DNA from: Reichenbachiella agariperforans
GTDB taxonomy: Bacteria > Bacteroidota > Bacteroidia > Cytophagales > Cyclobacteriaceae
Length of the DNA stretch: 64,000 nt
NCBI RefSeq assembly: GCF_900142205.1
Contig: NZ_FRAA01000008.1
Coordinates: 1 to 64,000, forward strand
Reading direction: 5' to 3'
Shown here: positions 41,928-51,360 of the stretch, piece by piece
How positions within the stretch are numbered: position 1 is the stretch's first letter
Layout: the number at the start of each line of letters is the position of its first letter
Position numbers and translations under genes: made by a program
The notes under the pieces: generated by a model
Databases searched by the model: none
Told to the model about the DNA's origin: nothing
Seen by the model: the letters and a program-made list of their open reading frames with translations, nothing else

Positions 41928-44094
41928 GTACTTTTATTTCCCTTTGGATTTGATCCGAAGCATTCCCAATGTAAAGCACATAACTACCTGATTCTACTTT
42001 CCAATCTGAGCTCTTCTCGTCGTAGTAAGCCAAATCGGACACAGGTATCGTCAGCGAGCCTGTTGCAGACTGCCCTGCTTCTACTGTGATTTTATCAAAG
42101 CCTTTCAATTCCTTCTTGGCTCGATTGACTTTGGATTTAGGTTTTCCGACATAGACTTGTACCACTTCTGCACCTGTAGTTTTGCCGGTATTCGTGACAG
42201 CATAAGACACCGTGATTTCGTCCGTCAAACGATACTTTGTCCGGTCCGTCTTGATCGCTGACACAGCGAAATCCGTATAAGACAACCCGTACCCAAAAGC
42301 ATACTGCGGCGTGACCTTCTTGGTATCGTGCCATCTGTAGCCCACAAGAATATCCTCCTTGTAATACTGATCGATGCTGTCACCAGGGTATGACATCTCT
42401 CCAAAGCTATGCGCAGCGTTGTCTTTCAGCTGCTTCGGGATCGAAAAAGGCATCTTACCCGACGGATTGACATCCCCACTGATCACGTCAGCCAGTGCAT
42501 ATCCAGCCATACTGCCAAGGTACCAACCTTGCATCACGCCTTTCACTTTTGGCAGCCAAGGCATGGCGACTGCATTGCCACTGATGAGGACCAACCCGAG
42601 GTTGGCATTGACAGCAGCCAACTCGTGGAGCAATTCGTCCTGCCCGAAAGGCAAGCCATACTGCAAACGGTCCCCGCCTTCACAGTCCTGGTAGTGGTTC
42701 TTGTTGAGCCCACCAAAGAACAACACGACATCTGCATCCTTAGCCACTGCTAGCGCAGCTGCTTTCAATGAGTCCGCATCATACGGAGAAGGCAACGCAC
42801 GACCATAAGCCGGCGCACCCGAAGCATACCCCATGCTGTGTACGATCTCCGCCTCCCTATAGCGCTCACGCAATCCCTGCAAAGGCGATATCTCAAACTG
42901 CGCCTTCAGCTCCGAAGAGCCTCCACCCAGCGTCATCTGACGAGTGGCATTTTCACCGATCACGGCAATCTTCAGTTTCTGATTGGGGTCAATTGGGAAG
43001 AAGTCTCCTTCATTTTTCAGCAAAACGATCCCTTCGGTCCCTACTTGTCTTGCCACAGCGTGATGCTCGGCATTGTTGACACGGCCCAGTGGTTTGGTCG
43101 CATCCATGTTGGTGCGATACATCAGACGTAGGATTCTACGCACCTTGTCATCCACCAAATCCTCTGACAAATCACCTGCTTTGATCTGGTTCAAAAACGG
43201 GCTCGCCAGGAAGTAATTGTCATAGGCTAGCGCCTTGGAAGCTGTCAGGCCGTTAGTCCAAGTTCCCATCTCAATATCGAGACCGTACTCGGCAGCCTGT
43301 TTGGTGTCATGTGCACCACCCCAGTCGGTAACTACTACACCATCAAAGCCCCAGTCTGTCTTCAAAATATCGTTGAGCAACAGCTCGTTGTGACAGCAGT
43401 GCTGCCCTCTAAACTGATTGTATGCCCCCATGATCGACCAAGCTTCGCCCTCTACCACTGCTGCTTTGAAGGCTGGCAGATAGATCTCGTGCAGGGCTCT
43501 GTCGCTCACGTGGACGTTGATGTGTCCTCTCCATAGTTCTTGGTTGTTGAGCGCATAGTGTTTGACGCAGGCAGCTACTCCATTTTGTTGTACACCTTGG
43601 ATATAAGGCACCACCATTTGGGAGGCCAAATAAGGATCCTCGCCCATGTATTCGAAGTTTCGCCCGTTGAGCGGCGTACGGTAGATGTTGACGCCAGGCC
43701 CGAGGAGTATGTCCTTTTTGCGGTAACGCGCCTCCTCACCCACAGCCACTCCATAGGCCGCAGATAGCTCCGGGTTGAAGGTAGAAGCCAGAGCCGTCAG
43801 CGCCGGAAATGCAGTGATCGAATCGTTGGTCCAGCCGGCATAGCCCCAGTTGTCCCAGTTGATCTCAGCACGCACACCGTGTGGCCCATCCGACATCCAG
43901 ATCTCGGGGATACCGAGTCTAGGTACTCCAGGCGAACTGAATTTGGACTGTGCATGACACATCGCTACCTTCTCCTCCAGCGTCATCAAGGCGATGAGGC
44001 TGTCAATTTGGGATTCCCGTGCCGTCTCCGTGCTTTGTCCAAGCGCGGAGAGGCATGAGAAAACCATTACCAATGAATACAAAACAAATTTCAT
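41917..44094 (-). CDS. GH3 beta-glucosidase-like enzyme
   Basis: A glycoside hydrolase of 725 residues with a signal peptide (MKFVLYSLVMVFSCLSALGQ), predicted to be periplasmic. Domain order is GH3 N (about 35-330), GH3 C (about 370-590) and a fibronectin III-like end (about 625-700). The catalytic nucleophile Asp lies in GFDGVVVTDWGGAHDTK; substrate-side motifs include VACVKHYALNNQELWRGHIN and LLGPGVNIYRTPLNGRNFEY. In xyloglucan loci this enzyme removes glucose from the non-reducing ends of oligosaccharides once the xylose is gone, matching the GH31 gene upstream. The upstream gap of 188 bp carries two short palindromes, so part of its expression may be independent. Confidence 0.93.
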   Translation of the reverse strand: MKFVLYSLVMVFSCLSALGQSTETARESQIDSLIALMTLEEKVAMCHAQSKFSSPGVPRLGIPEIWMSDGPHGVRAEINWDNWGYAGWTNDSITAFPALTALASTFNPELSAAYGVAVGEEARYRKKDILLGPGVNIYRTPLNGRNFEYMGEDPYLASQMVVPYIQGVQQNGVAACVKHYALNNQELWRGHINVHVSDRALHEIYLPAFKAAVVEGEAWSIMGAYNQFRGQHCCHNELLLNDILKTDWGFDGVVVTDWGGAHDTKQAAEYGLDIEMGTWTNGLTASKALAYDNYFLASPFLNQIKAGDLSEDLVDDKVRRILRLMYRTNMDATKPLGRVNNAEHHAVARQVGTEGIVLLKNEGDFFPIDPNQKLKIAVIGENATRQMTLGGGSSELKAQFEISPLQGLRERYREAEIVHSMGYASGAPAYGRALPSPYDADSLKAAALAVAKDADVVLFFGGLNKNHYQDCEGGDRLQYGLPFGQDELLHELAAVNANLGLVLISGNAVAMPWLPKVKGVMQGWYLGSMAGYALADVISGDVNPSGKMPFSIPKQLKDNAAHSFGEMSYPGDSIDQYYKEDILVGYRWHDTKKVTPQYAFGYGLSYTDFAVSAIKTDRTKYRLTDEITVSYAVTNTGKTTGAEVVQVYVGKPKSKVNRAKKELKGFDKITVEAGQSATGSLTIPVSDLAYYDEKSSDWKVESGSYVLYIGNASDQIQREIKVQIK

Positions 44095-44174
44095 GTTACT
44101 TTTCTTTATGACTTAAATAGGTTGATTGGGTTGTCATTTTCATCATAGGGCACTTTTCGCATCTCACCAAGTTC

Positions 44175-44257
44175 AAACCCCGACAGGTTTATGCCATTCT
44201 ACAGCAACAAGGCACTTAGAACTTCATTTGGCTCAATGGTCGAAACCTGCCAGGTTT
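44175..44257. repeat. Pair of AAACC-GGTTT palindromes in the GH31-GH3 gap
   Basis: AAACCCCGACAGGTTT at 44175-44190 is an imperfect palindrome, and AAACCTGCCAGGTTT at 44243-44257 is a perfect one (7-bp arms, 1-nt centre). They lie 53 bp apart in an operon-internal gap. Such short sequences recur in Bacteroidota intergenic regions as small palindromic repeats; here they may modulate expression of the GH3 and GH97 genes. Confidence 0.5.
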
Positions 44258-44282
44258 AGTGAGGACCTTCTACCCTCCTCTT

Positions 44283-47114
44283 TTATCCTTTCACCGATAC
44301 AGGCTGTCCCGAATACTTCACTTCCTCGTATCCTGACAAGTCGTCGATGTTGCCTTTGTTGTCTTTGTTGATCACTTTGATACGGAAAGTCCTGTTCTCC
44401 AGCATGCCGTCAAAACTGCCCTCGCGCTCACCGATCGTCAAGGTCTTCGTAGACTCAGACCATTTCAAGTTGATGGAAGTGAACTTGCCCGACTCGTAGT
44501 TGTAGTTCGTTCCTTCATCCTCGTATAGATCAAACGAAGCATCCGCTCCGGCATACACCACGACCGTGATCGGGTCGGCTGGCTTCTGTGTCGTGTACTC
44601 GATCTCAGGACCGAAAGTCACGATCGATCCCGCTTTCGCGAAAAGCGGCATTCTTTCGTACTCCGCTTGTGCCGTGATTGTCTGTCCACCTGTGTAATAC
44701 TCCCCTGAGTAAGCATCGTACCATCCCGCTGATTTTGGCAAATAGACTTCTCTGTCTCTCGCGCCATAGGCATAGACTGGACAAGCCATCAATGACGGTC
44801 CAAACATGAACTGATCTCCAATATCATAGACCTTCTTGTCCGCCGAGAAATCCATCGCCAAGCCTCTCATGATCGTGTAGTCCTTGGTGTACGTCCAACC
44901 CGCCAGCGAGTAGATATACGGCATCATTTTGTATCGCAGCTTGTTGTAGTACAGCATCGATTTGTAGGCTGGATGCGTCTCAGGTGCGAGATTGTACACC
45001 TCTCTGAACGGGTACTGACCGTGTACTCTAAACAACGGCACGAATGCACCGAACTGGAACCAACGCGTGTTGAGCTCTCTCCATTCTTTCATGTCTTCGC
45101 TCCCTTCGGTGGCTCTCTCGTAGCGTTTCTCCACGCAGAATCCACCCACGTCCATCGTCCAATATGGCAAACCCGACATGGCAAAATTGATCCCTGCTGA
45201 GATCTGCGCCTTCATGTCTTCCCATCGTGTACCGATGTCTCCACTCCATGTCACTGCTCCGAATCTCTGGATACCCGCAAAGCCCGAACGAGTCAAGATG
45301 AACACCCTTTCGTCGTTGTTGACCGAACGTTGCCCCTCGTAGATGCCTTTCGCATTTTGTAGTGCGTAGGCGTTGAAATACTCCGTCGATGGCCCTAGCG
45401 CTGTAGGAGTTGACAATTCCTTTCTGTATTTGATGCTTGCATTGGACAAGATATCTGGCTCGGATGCATCCATCCACCAAGCATCAAAGCCTTTGGTGTA
45501 GAGCTTGTCATGGATTTGATCCCAAAACATCTTGCGTGCTCCTGACGAATATGCGTCGTAGAACGACCCAATGTATCCCGGATAAATCCAGTCCTTTACG
45601 CTGTCTTCCACCGCACGTTTGTACATCCAACCTTGCGCATCGAACTGCTTGTAGTGCTCGGTGTTGTGGTAGAATTTAGGCCATACAGAGATCATCACTC
45701 TGGCATTTTGCTCGTGAATCTTATCGATCATCCCAGTGATGTCTGGGAATCTCTCTAGATCAAAATCATGGCTACCCCACTCTGTCTTAGGCCAGTATGA
45801 CCAGTCCAGCACGATGTTGTCTATCGGAATGTGACGTTTTCTGAACTCGCCCAGTGCACCAAGCAATTCGTCCTGCGTCTTGTATCTTTCTCTACTTTGC
45901 CAGAAACCCATCGACCACTTCGGCATCACTTGCGCTTTGCCGGTCACGGTGCGGTACTTGCTGATCACGTCATCCATGTTGTCACCCGCCATGAAATAGT
46001 AGCGAATGTTCTGTCCCATCTCTGAGCTGAATGCAATCTGCTTTTGTGCCGCTTCGTCTACGGGAGACAATGCTTTCAACCCGATGTATGATACACCTCC
46101 GTCTGGAATCCACTCCAGCTTGATGTCGTTCTTCTCTCCTTTTTTGAGGTCTGCACTGAACTTGGCAACCGATGGGTTCCAAGCGGTTCTCCACTTCTCG
46201 AACTGCAGCTCACCGTTGATCCATAGTTTGGTGTATCCCGCGTAGTAGCACAGGAACCTAAACAAACCGCTTTCGCTTCCTTCGATTTGGCCTTCCCATA
46301 CGATTTTCGCATTCGCGAAAGGAAAGTCCTTTGGGAAGTTCTCTACCGTAGTGAGGTTCTCGTAATCGATGATATCTTCTACCCTTTCGACGAATACGTG
46401 TTCTGAATTTTGGTCGTCATAGTAGGTAGCCGTCAAGCCACCTTCTTTGCCTGTCTTGTCGTAAAGTTTGAACTGATCGATGTTCGTGTATGGTCTTTCA
46501 TCACCATATCTCGTCAATGAGTAGTTGTCCCACAAGATACCGTAGTTCTCCGTGGACATCACGAATGGAATCGACACCTTGGTGTTATACTGGAACAGCT
46601 CTTCATTCTTGCCCTTGTAGTTCATCTCGTCGGCTTGGTGCTGTCCGAGACCATAGATCCCCTCGTCCTCCGGTGAGTCAAACTTCTGACTCATGGTGTA
46701 ACCCGCTTTGCCTTCGACAGTGATCGCTTCGAAAGCTCTGCCTTCGTTCTGTTCGGACATGATCGGATTGCCCTCTGCATCTGCATAAGACACTTGCCCC
46801 GTAGCTTGATTGATGGTCACGATGAGTTCGTCAGTCGCTAGCGTCAACGTGCCATCCGCTTCTTTGATGTCAATCGGTACAGACACCTGCTCCGGCACAG
46901 CGACCAAACTCGTCGTGGTATCAAATGCCGTAGTGGCCGATGCTTCTACCTTGACGATATCGTCGGTCACGAAAGTCACTTTGAGACCTTTGGCACTTCC
47001 CGTTGTAGGATATACCACTACGCCGTTTTCTACTTGCTCATAGCTTTTGGAAGTCTCTCCGCAGGCGTATATCGCGCAGATCAGTGCTCCCCAAACCAAA
47101 ATATTCTTCATCAT
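44283..47114 (-). CDS. GH31 alpha-xylosidase-like enzyme with PA14 insert, lipoprotein
   Basis: A glycoside hydrolase of about 943 residues. Two adjacent ATGs at 47114 and 47111 open a lipoprotein signal (MKNILVWGALICAIYAC); a further ATG at 47132 adds a charged leader. Residues to about 220 form the N-terminal beta domain, and a PA14-like insert (about 225-385) has SGLFRFLCYYAGYTKLWING, as in the alpha-xylosidases of xyloglucan loci. The barrel shows PIDNIVLDWSYWPKTEWGSH, the nucleophile Asp in FDAWWMDASEPDIL, and the acid/base Asp in AVTWSGDIGTRWEDM. The PA14 position and WMDASEPD together point to alpha-xylosidase, which removes the xylose side chains. It follows GH2 by 52 bp in the operon. 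Confidence 0.92.
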   Translation of the reverse strand: MMKNILVWGALICAIYACGETSKSYEQVENGVVVYPTTGSAKGLKVTFVTDDIVKVEASATTAFDTTTSLVAVPEQVSVPIDIKEADGTLTLATDELIVTINQATGQVSYADAEGNPIMSEQNEGRAFEAITVEGKAGYTMSQKFDSPEDEGIYGLGQHQADEMNYKGKNEELFQYNTKVSIPFVMSTENYGILWDNYSLTRYGDERPYTNIDQFKLYDKTGKEGGLTATYYDDQNSEHVFVERVEDIIDYENLTTVENFPKDFPFANAKIVWEGQIEGSESGLFRFLCYYAGYTKLWINGELQFEKWRTAWNPSVAKFSADLKKGEKNDIKLEWIPDGGVSYIGLKALSPVDEAAQKQIAFSSEMGQNIRYYFMAGDNMDDVISKYRTVTGKAQVMPKWSMGFWQSRERYKTQDELLGALGEFRKRHIPIDNIVLDWSYWPKTEWGSHDFDLERFPDITGMIDKIHEQNARVMISVWPKFYHNTEHYKQFDAQGWMYKRAVEDSVKDWIYPGYIGSFYDAYSSGARKMFWDQIHDKLYTKGFDAWWMDASEPDILSNASIKYRKELSTPTALGPSTEYFNAYALQNAKGIYEGQRSVNNDERVFILTRSGFAGIQRFGAVTWSGDIGTRWEDMKAQISAGINFAMSGLPYWTMDVGGFCVEKRYERATEGSEDMKEWRELNTRWFQFGAFVPLFRVHGQYPFREVYNLAPETHPAYKSMLYYNKLRYKMMPYIYSLAGWTYTKDYTIMRGLAMDFSADKKVYDIGDQFMFGPSLMACPVYAYGARDREVYLPKSAGWYDAYSGEYYTGGQTITAQAEYERMPLFAKAGSIVTFGPEIEYTTQKPADPITVVVYAGADASFDLYEDEGTNYNYESGKFTSINLKWSESTKTLTIGEREGSFDGMLENRTFRIKVINKDNKGNIDDLSGYEEVKYSGQPVSVKG

Positions 47115-47166
47115 TTTTCCTTTTTCACTCATGTCACGAGTCTTTATTTACCCTTATTGTTATTCC

Positions 47167-49632
47167 TTATTTCGTTTCTATGACTAGTGAACTAGTCGTC
47201 AATCCCTCACCAGAGGCCGTGAGTGTGATCTGTCCTGCACTCTTGCCCGACTGGACGATCACCAAGCATTTTCCTGCCATGGCGCGCATTTTGTTTCCTT
47301 TCATCGACAAGTGGCTCGTCGGATCGCCATTGTCCACGCCGACGATCTTGCCTTGGCCTGCAACCGCAAACTGGATGAGGTCAGTTGCCACAGGCACTGT
47401 ACGGCCTTGGTCGTCTTGCACCTCTACCGTGATGAAACTCAAATCCTTGCCATCCGCAGTGATGGTCTGTCGATCAGCGGTGAGCGCGATTTGACTTGCC
47501 TCATTGGTTGTTTCAATGACTTGAGTCAAAACCTCTTGACCACCTTTTCTAGAAACTGCCTTCAATTGCCCTGGCGCATAAGCTACTCTCCACATCACAT
47601 GGAGGTCTTCGCCCTCTTTTGATTTTGTACCGAGTGATTTTCCGTCCAAGAAAAGCTCTACCTCATCTGCATGGTTGTAGTACGCCCACACATCCACCGA
47701 GTCACGACCGGTCCAGTTCCAGTGCGGGTAAACATGCAGGACATCCTGATCGGTCCATTCGCTCTGGTACATGTAGTAAACGTCTTTGGGGAATCCCGCC
47801 AAATCAATCACTCCAAAATATGAACTGCGCGAAGGCCATGTGTATGGGGTCGGTTCGCCGATGTAGTCAAAACCCGTCCAGATAAACATCCCAGACAACG
47901 ACGGGTCATTTTTGATCACTTGCCAAGTTTCCTCGTGCGTAGATCCCCAGGGAGCACTGACCTGGTCATACGCGGATACAGTATTGCCCGGATTGCCCTG
48001 ATCGAATGGAATGTCCCAACGAATCGGCCATCTTTTGACTGTATCGGACTGTGTGTCATAATATCCTCTCGTCATCAACCCTGATGTCGTTTCTGTAGCG
48101 ATGAATGGCTTATCAGGAAAATTAGCTTGATGGTGAGGGTATGTTTGGTGCGCATAGTTGTAGCCTATCACATCGATCCCATCTGATTTTGAAATGGAAT
48201 TGTAGTTCACTTCAAACTGTGTCGTGACCCCTGCATTGGTCATGTTGACCGGTGGGTTCATCCCCACAGTAATGGGTCTGGTCGCATCGAGTGCTTTGAC
48301 GATATCGTATAGCTCTTTGGCTATGATCGGCCCTTGATCTCCCCATTGCTCCAATATCTCATTGCCTGTACTCCACATGATGATACTGGGATGGTTTCTA
48401 TCTCTTTGGATGAAATCCTCCAAATCTCTTTTGTGCCATTCGTCCCAGTACTGTGCATAGTCATAAGGTGACTTTTTCAAGCTCCACATATCAAATGACT
48501 CGTCCATCACCAAGAAGCCCATCTGGTCGCAAAGGCCGAGCAGTTCTGGTGCAGGTGGGTTGTGCGAGGTTCGGATGGCGTTGACGCCCATGCCCCGCAA
48601 AATCTCCAGCTGACGCTCCAACGCTCGCGTGTTGATGGCAGAACCCAAGCTCCCCAAATCGTGGTGCATGCATACACCTTTGATTTTGACTGACTCGCCG
48701 TTGAGAATGAAACCTTTCTTCTGATCAAAAGTAAAAGTACGCACACCCATAGGGGTCTCGTAGTGATCCGTGAGCTCCCCTCCTGTTCTGATTTCGGTCA
48801 CGACCGTGTATAGATGGGGAGAGTCTATGCTCCACAGCTCTGGGGACTTGATCGTCACACTGTGTGCTACGGTATTCTTACCCGCTACCAACTTGGTAGA
48901 CGACATGGTATTGGCGACTACTTGATTCTTTTGATTCTTGATGAGAGTGTACACTTCCGCATCAGCCGGTTGAGTACCTGGGTTGAGCACAGTAGTCTCC
49001 AAGCTCACCGTAGCAGACTCACTCGTCACCTCTGGAGTAGTCACATACGTCCCCCACTGTGTGACATGGATCGCATCGGTGATCACCAAACGTGTGTTTC
49101 TATATATTCCACTTCCCGAATACCATCTAGAGTTGGGCTGATTGGCATTGTTGACTTTGACGGCTAGGACATTTTCTTTCGAACCGAAGTTCAAATAAGG
49201 TGTCAGGTCGTACTCGAAGGATATGTAGCCAAAGGGGCGCTTGCCGAGGTAAGTACCATTGATCCACACCTCACTGTCCATGTAGATCCCGTCGAACTGC
49301 ACGTATACCTGTTTTCCCTTTTGGGAAACATCGAGTTGGAAGCTCTTGCGGTACCAACCGATCCCTCCGGGCAAAGCTCCCCCACCAGCAGTCGCTGGAT
49401 GATCTTCGGAAAACTCCCCTTCGATGCTCCAATCGTGTGGAACATCGAGAACTCTCCAGTCTGCATCGTCATAGGACGGGTTGCTCGCATCTAGCGTACT
49501 GTCAGCCAGTGAGAAACTCCAGTCTTCGTTGAAAGACAGGATAGTTCTGGGAGACTTGGCCTGGTGGCAAGATGCCATCAGGAAGCCTATCAAAACTACT
49601 ATTATGAAATGTGTGTGCCTTTTTTTTATCAT
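47167..49632 (-). CDS. GH2 beta-galactosidase-like enzyme, lipoprotein
   Basis: A glycoside hydrolase of 821 residues. MIKKRHTHFIIVVLIGFLMA is followed by S-C, a lipobox. The GH2 sugar-binding domain (about 35-210) reads LSFNEDWSFSLADST and GIGWYRKSFQLD; then an Ig-like domain and the TIM barrel (about 320-620). The acid/base Glu is in HPSIIMWSTGNEILEQWG with the NE pair, and the nucleophile Glu is in KPFIATETTSGLMTRG. A C-terminal DUF4982-like domain and an Ig-like end follow, the layout of Bacteroidota beta-galactosidases. In xyloglucan it would remove the galactose of the side chain. A 15-bp hairpin separates it from the GH5 gene. Confidence 0.92.
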   Translation of the reverse strand: MIKKRHTHFIIVVLIGFLMASCHQAKSPRTILSFNEDWSFSLADSTLDASNPSYDDADWRVLDVPHDWSIEGEFSEDHPATAGGGALPGGIGWYRKSFQLDVSQKGKQVYVQFDGIYMDSEVWINGTYLGKRPFGYISFEYDLTPYLNFGSKENVLAVKVNNANQPNSRWYSGSGIYRNTRLVITDAIHVTQWGTYVTTPEVTSESATVSLETTVLNPGTQPADAEVYTLIKNQKNQVVANTMSSTKLVAGKNTVAHSVTIKSPELWSIDSPHLYTVVTEIRTGGELTDHYETPMGVRTFTFDQKKGFILNGESVKIKGVCMHHDLGSLGSAINTRALERQLEILRGMGVNAIRTSHNPPAPELLGLCDQMGFLVMDESFDMWSLKKSPYDYAQYWDEWHKRDLEDFIQRDRNHPSIIMWSTGNEILEQWGDQGPIIAKELYDIVKALDATRPITVGMNPPVNMTNAGVTTQFEVNYNSISKSDGIDVIGYNYAHQTYPHHQANFPDKPFIATETTSGLMTRGYYDTQSDTVKRWPIRWDIPFDQGNPGNTVSAYDQVSAPWGSTHEETWQVIKNDPSLSGMFIWTGFDYIGEPTPYTWPSRSSYFGVIDLAGFPKDVYYMYQSEWTDQDVLHVYPHWNWTGRDSVDVWAYYNHADEVELFLDGKSLGTKSKEGEDLHVMWRVAYAPGQLKAVSRKGGQEVLTQVIETTNEASQIALTADRQTITADGKDLSFITVEVQDDQGRTVPVATDLIQFAVAGQGKIVGVDNGDPTSHLSMKGNKMRAMAGKCLVIVQSGKSAGQITLTASGEGLTTSSLVIETK

Positions 49633-49645
49633 GATTTTCTAGAAC

Positions 49646-49678
49646 AACCCTCCAAGGGTTTGAAACCCTTGGAGGGTT
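49646..49678. repeat. 15-bp perfect palindrome between GH5 and GH2 genes
   Basis: AACCCTCCAAGGGTT, a TGA loop, and AACCCTTGGAGGGTT; each arm is itself partly palindromic, so alternative folds exist. This kind of sequence is a familiar repetitive palindrome in Bacteroidota intergenic regions. Inside an operon it may act as an attenuator or an mRNA stability element. Confidence 0.6.
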
Positions 49679-49712
49679 AGTTGATTTGGGTTGGGTGCTT
49701 TAGTTAAAATCT

Positions 49713-51269
49713 TTACTCCTCTCCTGCGCTGATGATGCCATCCAATGCACTTTGGTTGGACACTTCGGTGCTACTTCTGTTGAATAAGGCAAAACCGTTG
49801 TTTCCGGTATGTCCATTGTCCCAATAGACTGGGATAATCCCATTGTCCAAAGCGGCTTTAGTCACGTAGTTGAGATAATACTTCCTTGACTCATCGTGCT
49901 CAGACTGACTCGGATAGTTCGGGTCAGAGATACCTGACACATCCCTCCACAGTGCACCATATTCTCCTAGTAGCACAGGGTAGCCTTTGTCTACGAAGTT
50001 GGTTTTCATCTTACCAAACTGCTCCTCTACCCAGTCTTCCTGTCCCCAAGTATCCACATAACCTGTTTGGTCTTTGTAGGGCTCGCCCCATAGTGGTTTG
50101 CCACTCGCGGCATTTTCGTCTAGAGAAAAGTTGTAAGGGTCATAGTAATGCACCTCTACCATCATGCGATCTTCTGTCTCATCGTCTGGAATCGTCAGTT
50201 CATTGACCGTGTGATCAATGTTGGTATTGAAGCCTTGAACAATCAGGTGGCGATAAGTATTGCGTCCTCCTGTGGCCCTCACAGTAGTCAAAAATGTCTG
50301 ATTAAAGGAATTCTGTACCTCTGCCTCTTCTGCTGTTGGAGCGTTGTAATTCGCTTCATTGCGAACCTCATTACTACCGGCAAACAATAAATGGTCATCA
50401 TAATCTCGGAAGTAAACGGCAATTTGCTTCCAGAAAGCTGCGAGCTTCTCGTTGATAGCATCTTGCTCCGAATAAAAAGGGTGGTCCATCCATCCACCGT
50501 CCCAGTGGACATTGATCACGACATACATTTCATTGTCCAGTGCATAGTTGGCTACTTCTTCTACTCGCTGTAGCCACTCGGTTTTGATTTTGTAGGTTGA
50601 TTGATCTGAAAGCATGTGCGACCAGGATACCGGTACACGGATGGTATTGAACCCAGCTGCTTTCACTGCGTCGATTAGTTCTTTGGTCACTACGGGATTT
50701 CCCCAGGTAGTTTCGCTTCCAGTAGGTGGTGTTGAGCCTGCATTGATGGCTTCCATAGAATTACCCAAGTTCCAACCTATGCCCATGAGCTGTGACAGTT
50801 GGATGGAGGTAAGGTCGCGCATGTCTGTGTTGTCAGGATCGACGTAGTCTGGACCTTCCGGTTCTATTGGATCTACGGGCTCTCCTTCGCCTGCTGCTTG
50901 GCTGATGCTGATGGCAACATCCTCCGCTCCCTCGCTGGTCAAGGTCATGACCATGCTGCGCGCTGCGGTGGTCTCATTGGCGGTGGCATTGATGGTGACG
51001 TCTGCGTCACCAATGGCAGATTGAATGGTGGGTTTGCAAAAAGCATCCGATTCGTAGGTCAGCTTCCATTTGGCATTGCTGGTAATCAGGATCTTGTCTG
51101 ACCCTCCGTCAGCTGAAAAATCATAGCTGTCTTGGTCAATGCTCAAGGTAACCTCATCTGGCTCATCGATATCCTCGCCAGCAGAATCTTCTTTGCACGC
51201 AGTGCCAGAAAAAAACAAAGTGAATAATAACAGGTAGGTAAGCATTTTAGTTTTGTCAATAATCAGCAT
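49713..51269 (-). CDS. BACON-GH5 endoglucanase (probable endo-xyloglucanase), lipoprotein
   Basis: A surface endoglucanase of about 518 residues. The start at 51269 keeps the Lys residues of a lipoprotein signal (MLIIDKTKMLTYLLLFTLFF then SGTAC); an ATG at 51245 is the alternative. A BACON domain (about 35-120) precedes the GH5 barrel (about 160-510). Motifs include MGIGWNLGNSMEA, FNTIRVPVSWSHML, YVVINVHWDGGW, the acid/base Glu in LLFAGSNEVRN, and the nucleophile Glu in YPVLLGEYGALWRD. BACON plus GH5 (subfamily 4-like) in one lipoprotein is the design of the keystone xyloglucanase of Bacteroides, which cuts the backbone outside the cell. Its place right behind the SusCD-binding protein genes agrees. 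Confidence 0.92.
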   Translation of the reverse strand: MLIIDKTKMLTYLLLFTLFFSGTACKEDSAGEDIDEPDEVTLSIDQDSYDFSADGGSDKILITSNAKWKLTYESDAFCKPTIQSAIGDADVTINATANETTAARSMVMTLTSEGAEDVAISISQAAGEGEPVDPIEPEGPDYVDPDNTDMRDLTSIQLSQLMGIGWNLGNSMEAINAGSTPPTGSETTWGNPVVTKELIDAVKAAGFNTIRVPVSWSHMLSDQSTYKIKTEWLQRVEEVANYALDNEMYVVINVHWDGGWMDHPFYSEQDAINEKLAAFWKQIAVYFRDYDDHLLFAGSNEVRNEANYNAPTAEEAEVQNSFNQTFLTTVRATGGRNTYRHLIVQGFNTNIDHTVNELTIPDDETEDRMMVEVHYYDPYNFSLDENAASGKPLWGEPYKDQTGYVDTWGQEDWVEEQFGKMKTNFVDKGYPVLLGEYGALWRDVSGISDPNYPSQSEHDESRKYYLNYVTKAALDNGIIPVYWDNGHTGNNGFALFNRSSTEVSNQSALDGIISAGEE

Positions 51270-51360
51270 ACAATCCATCTTTCGACTTGTAAAATGAGAA
51301 ATAATTAAGAATGGAAACCATGACAAATGTCACGGTTTCCATAGGGTATTCGTTTTTGAT

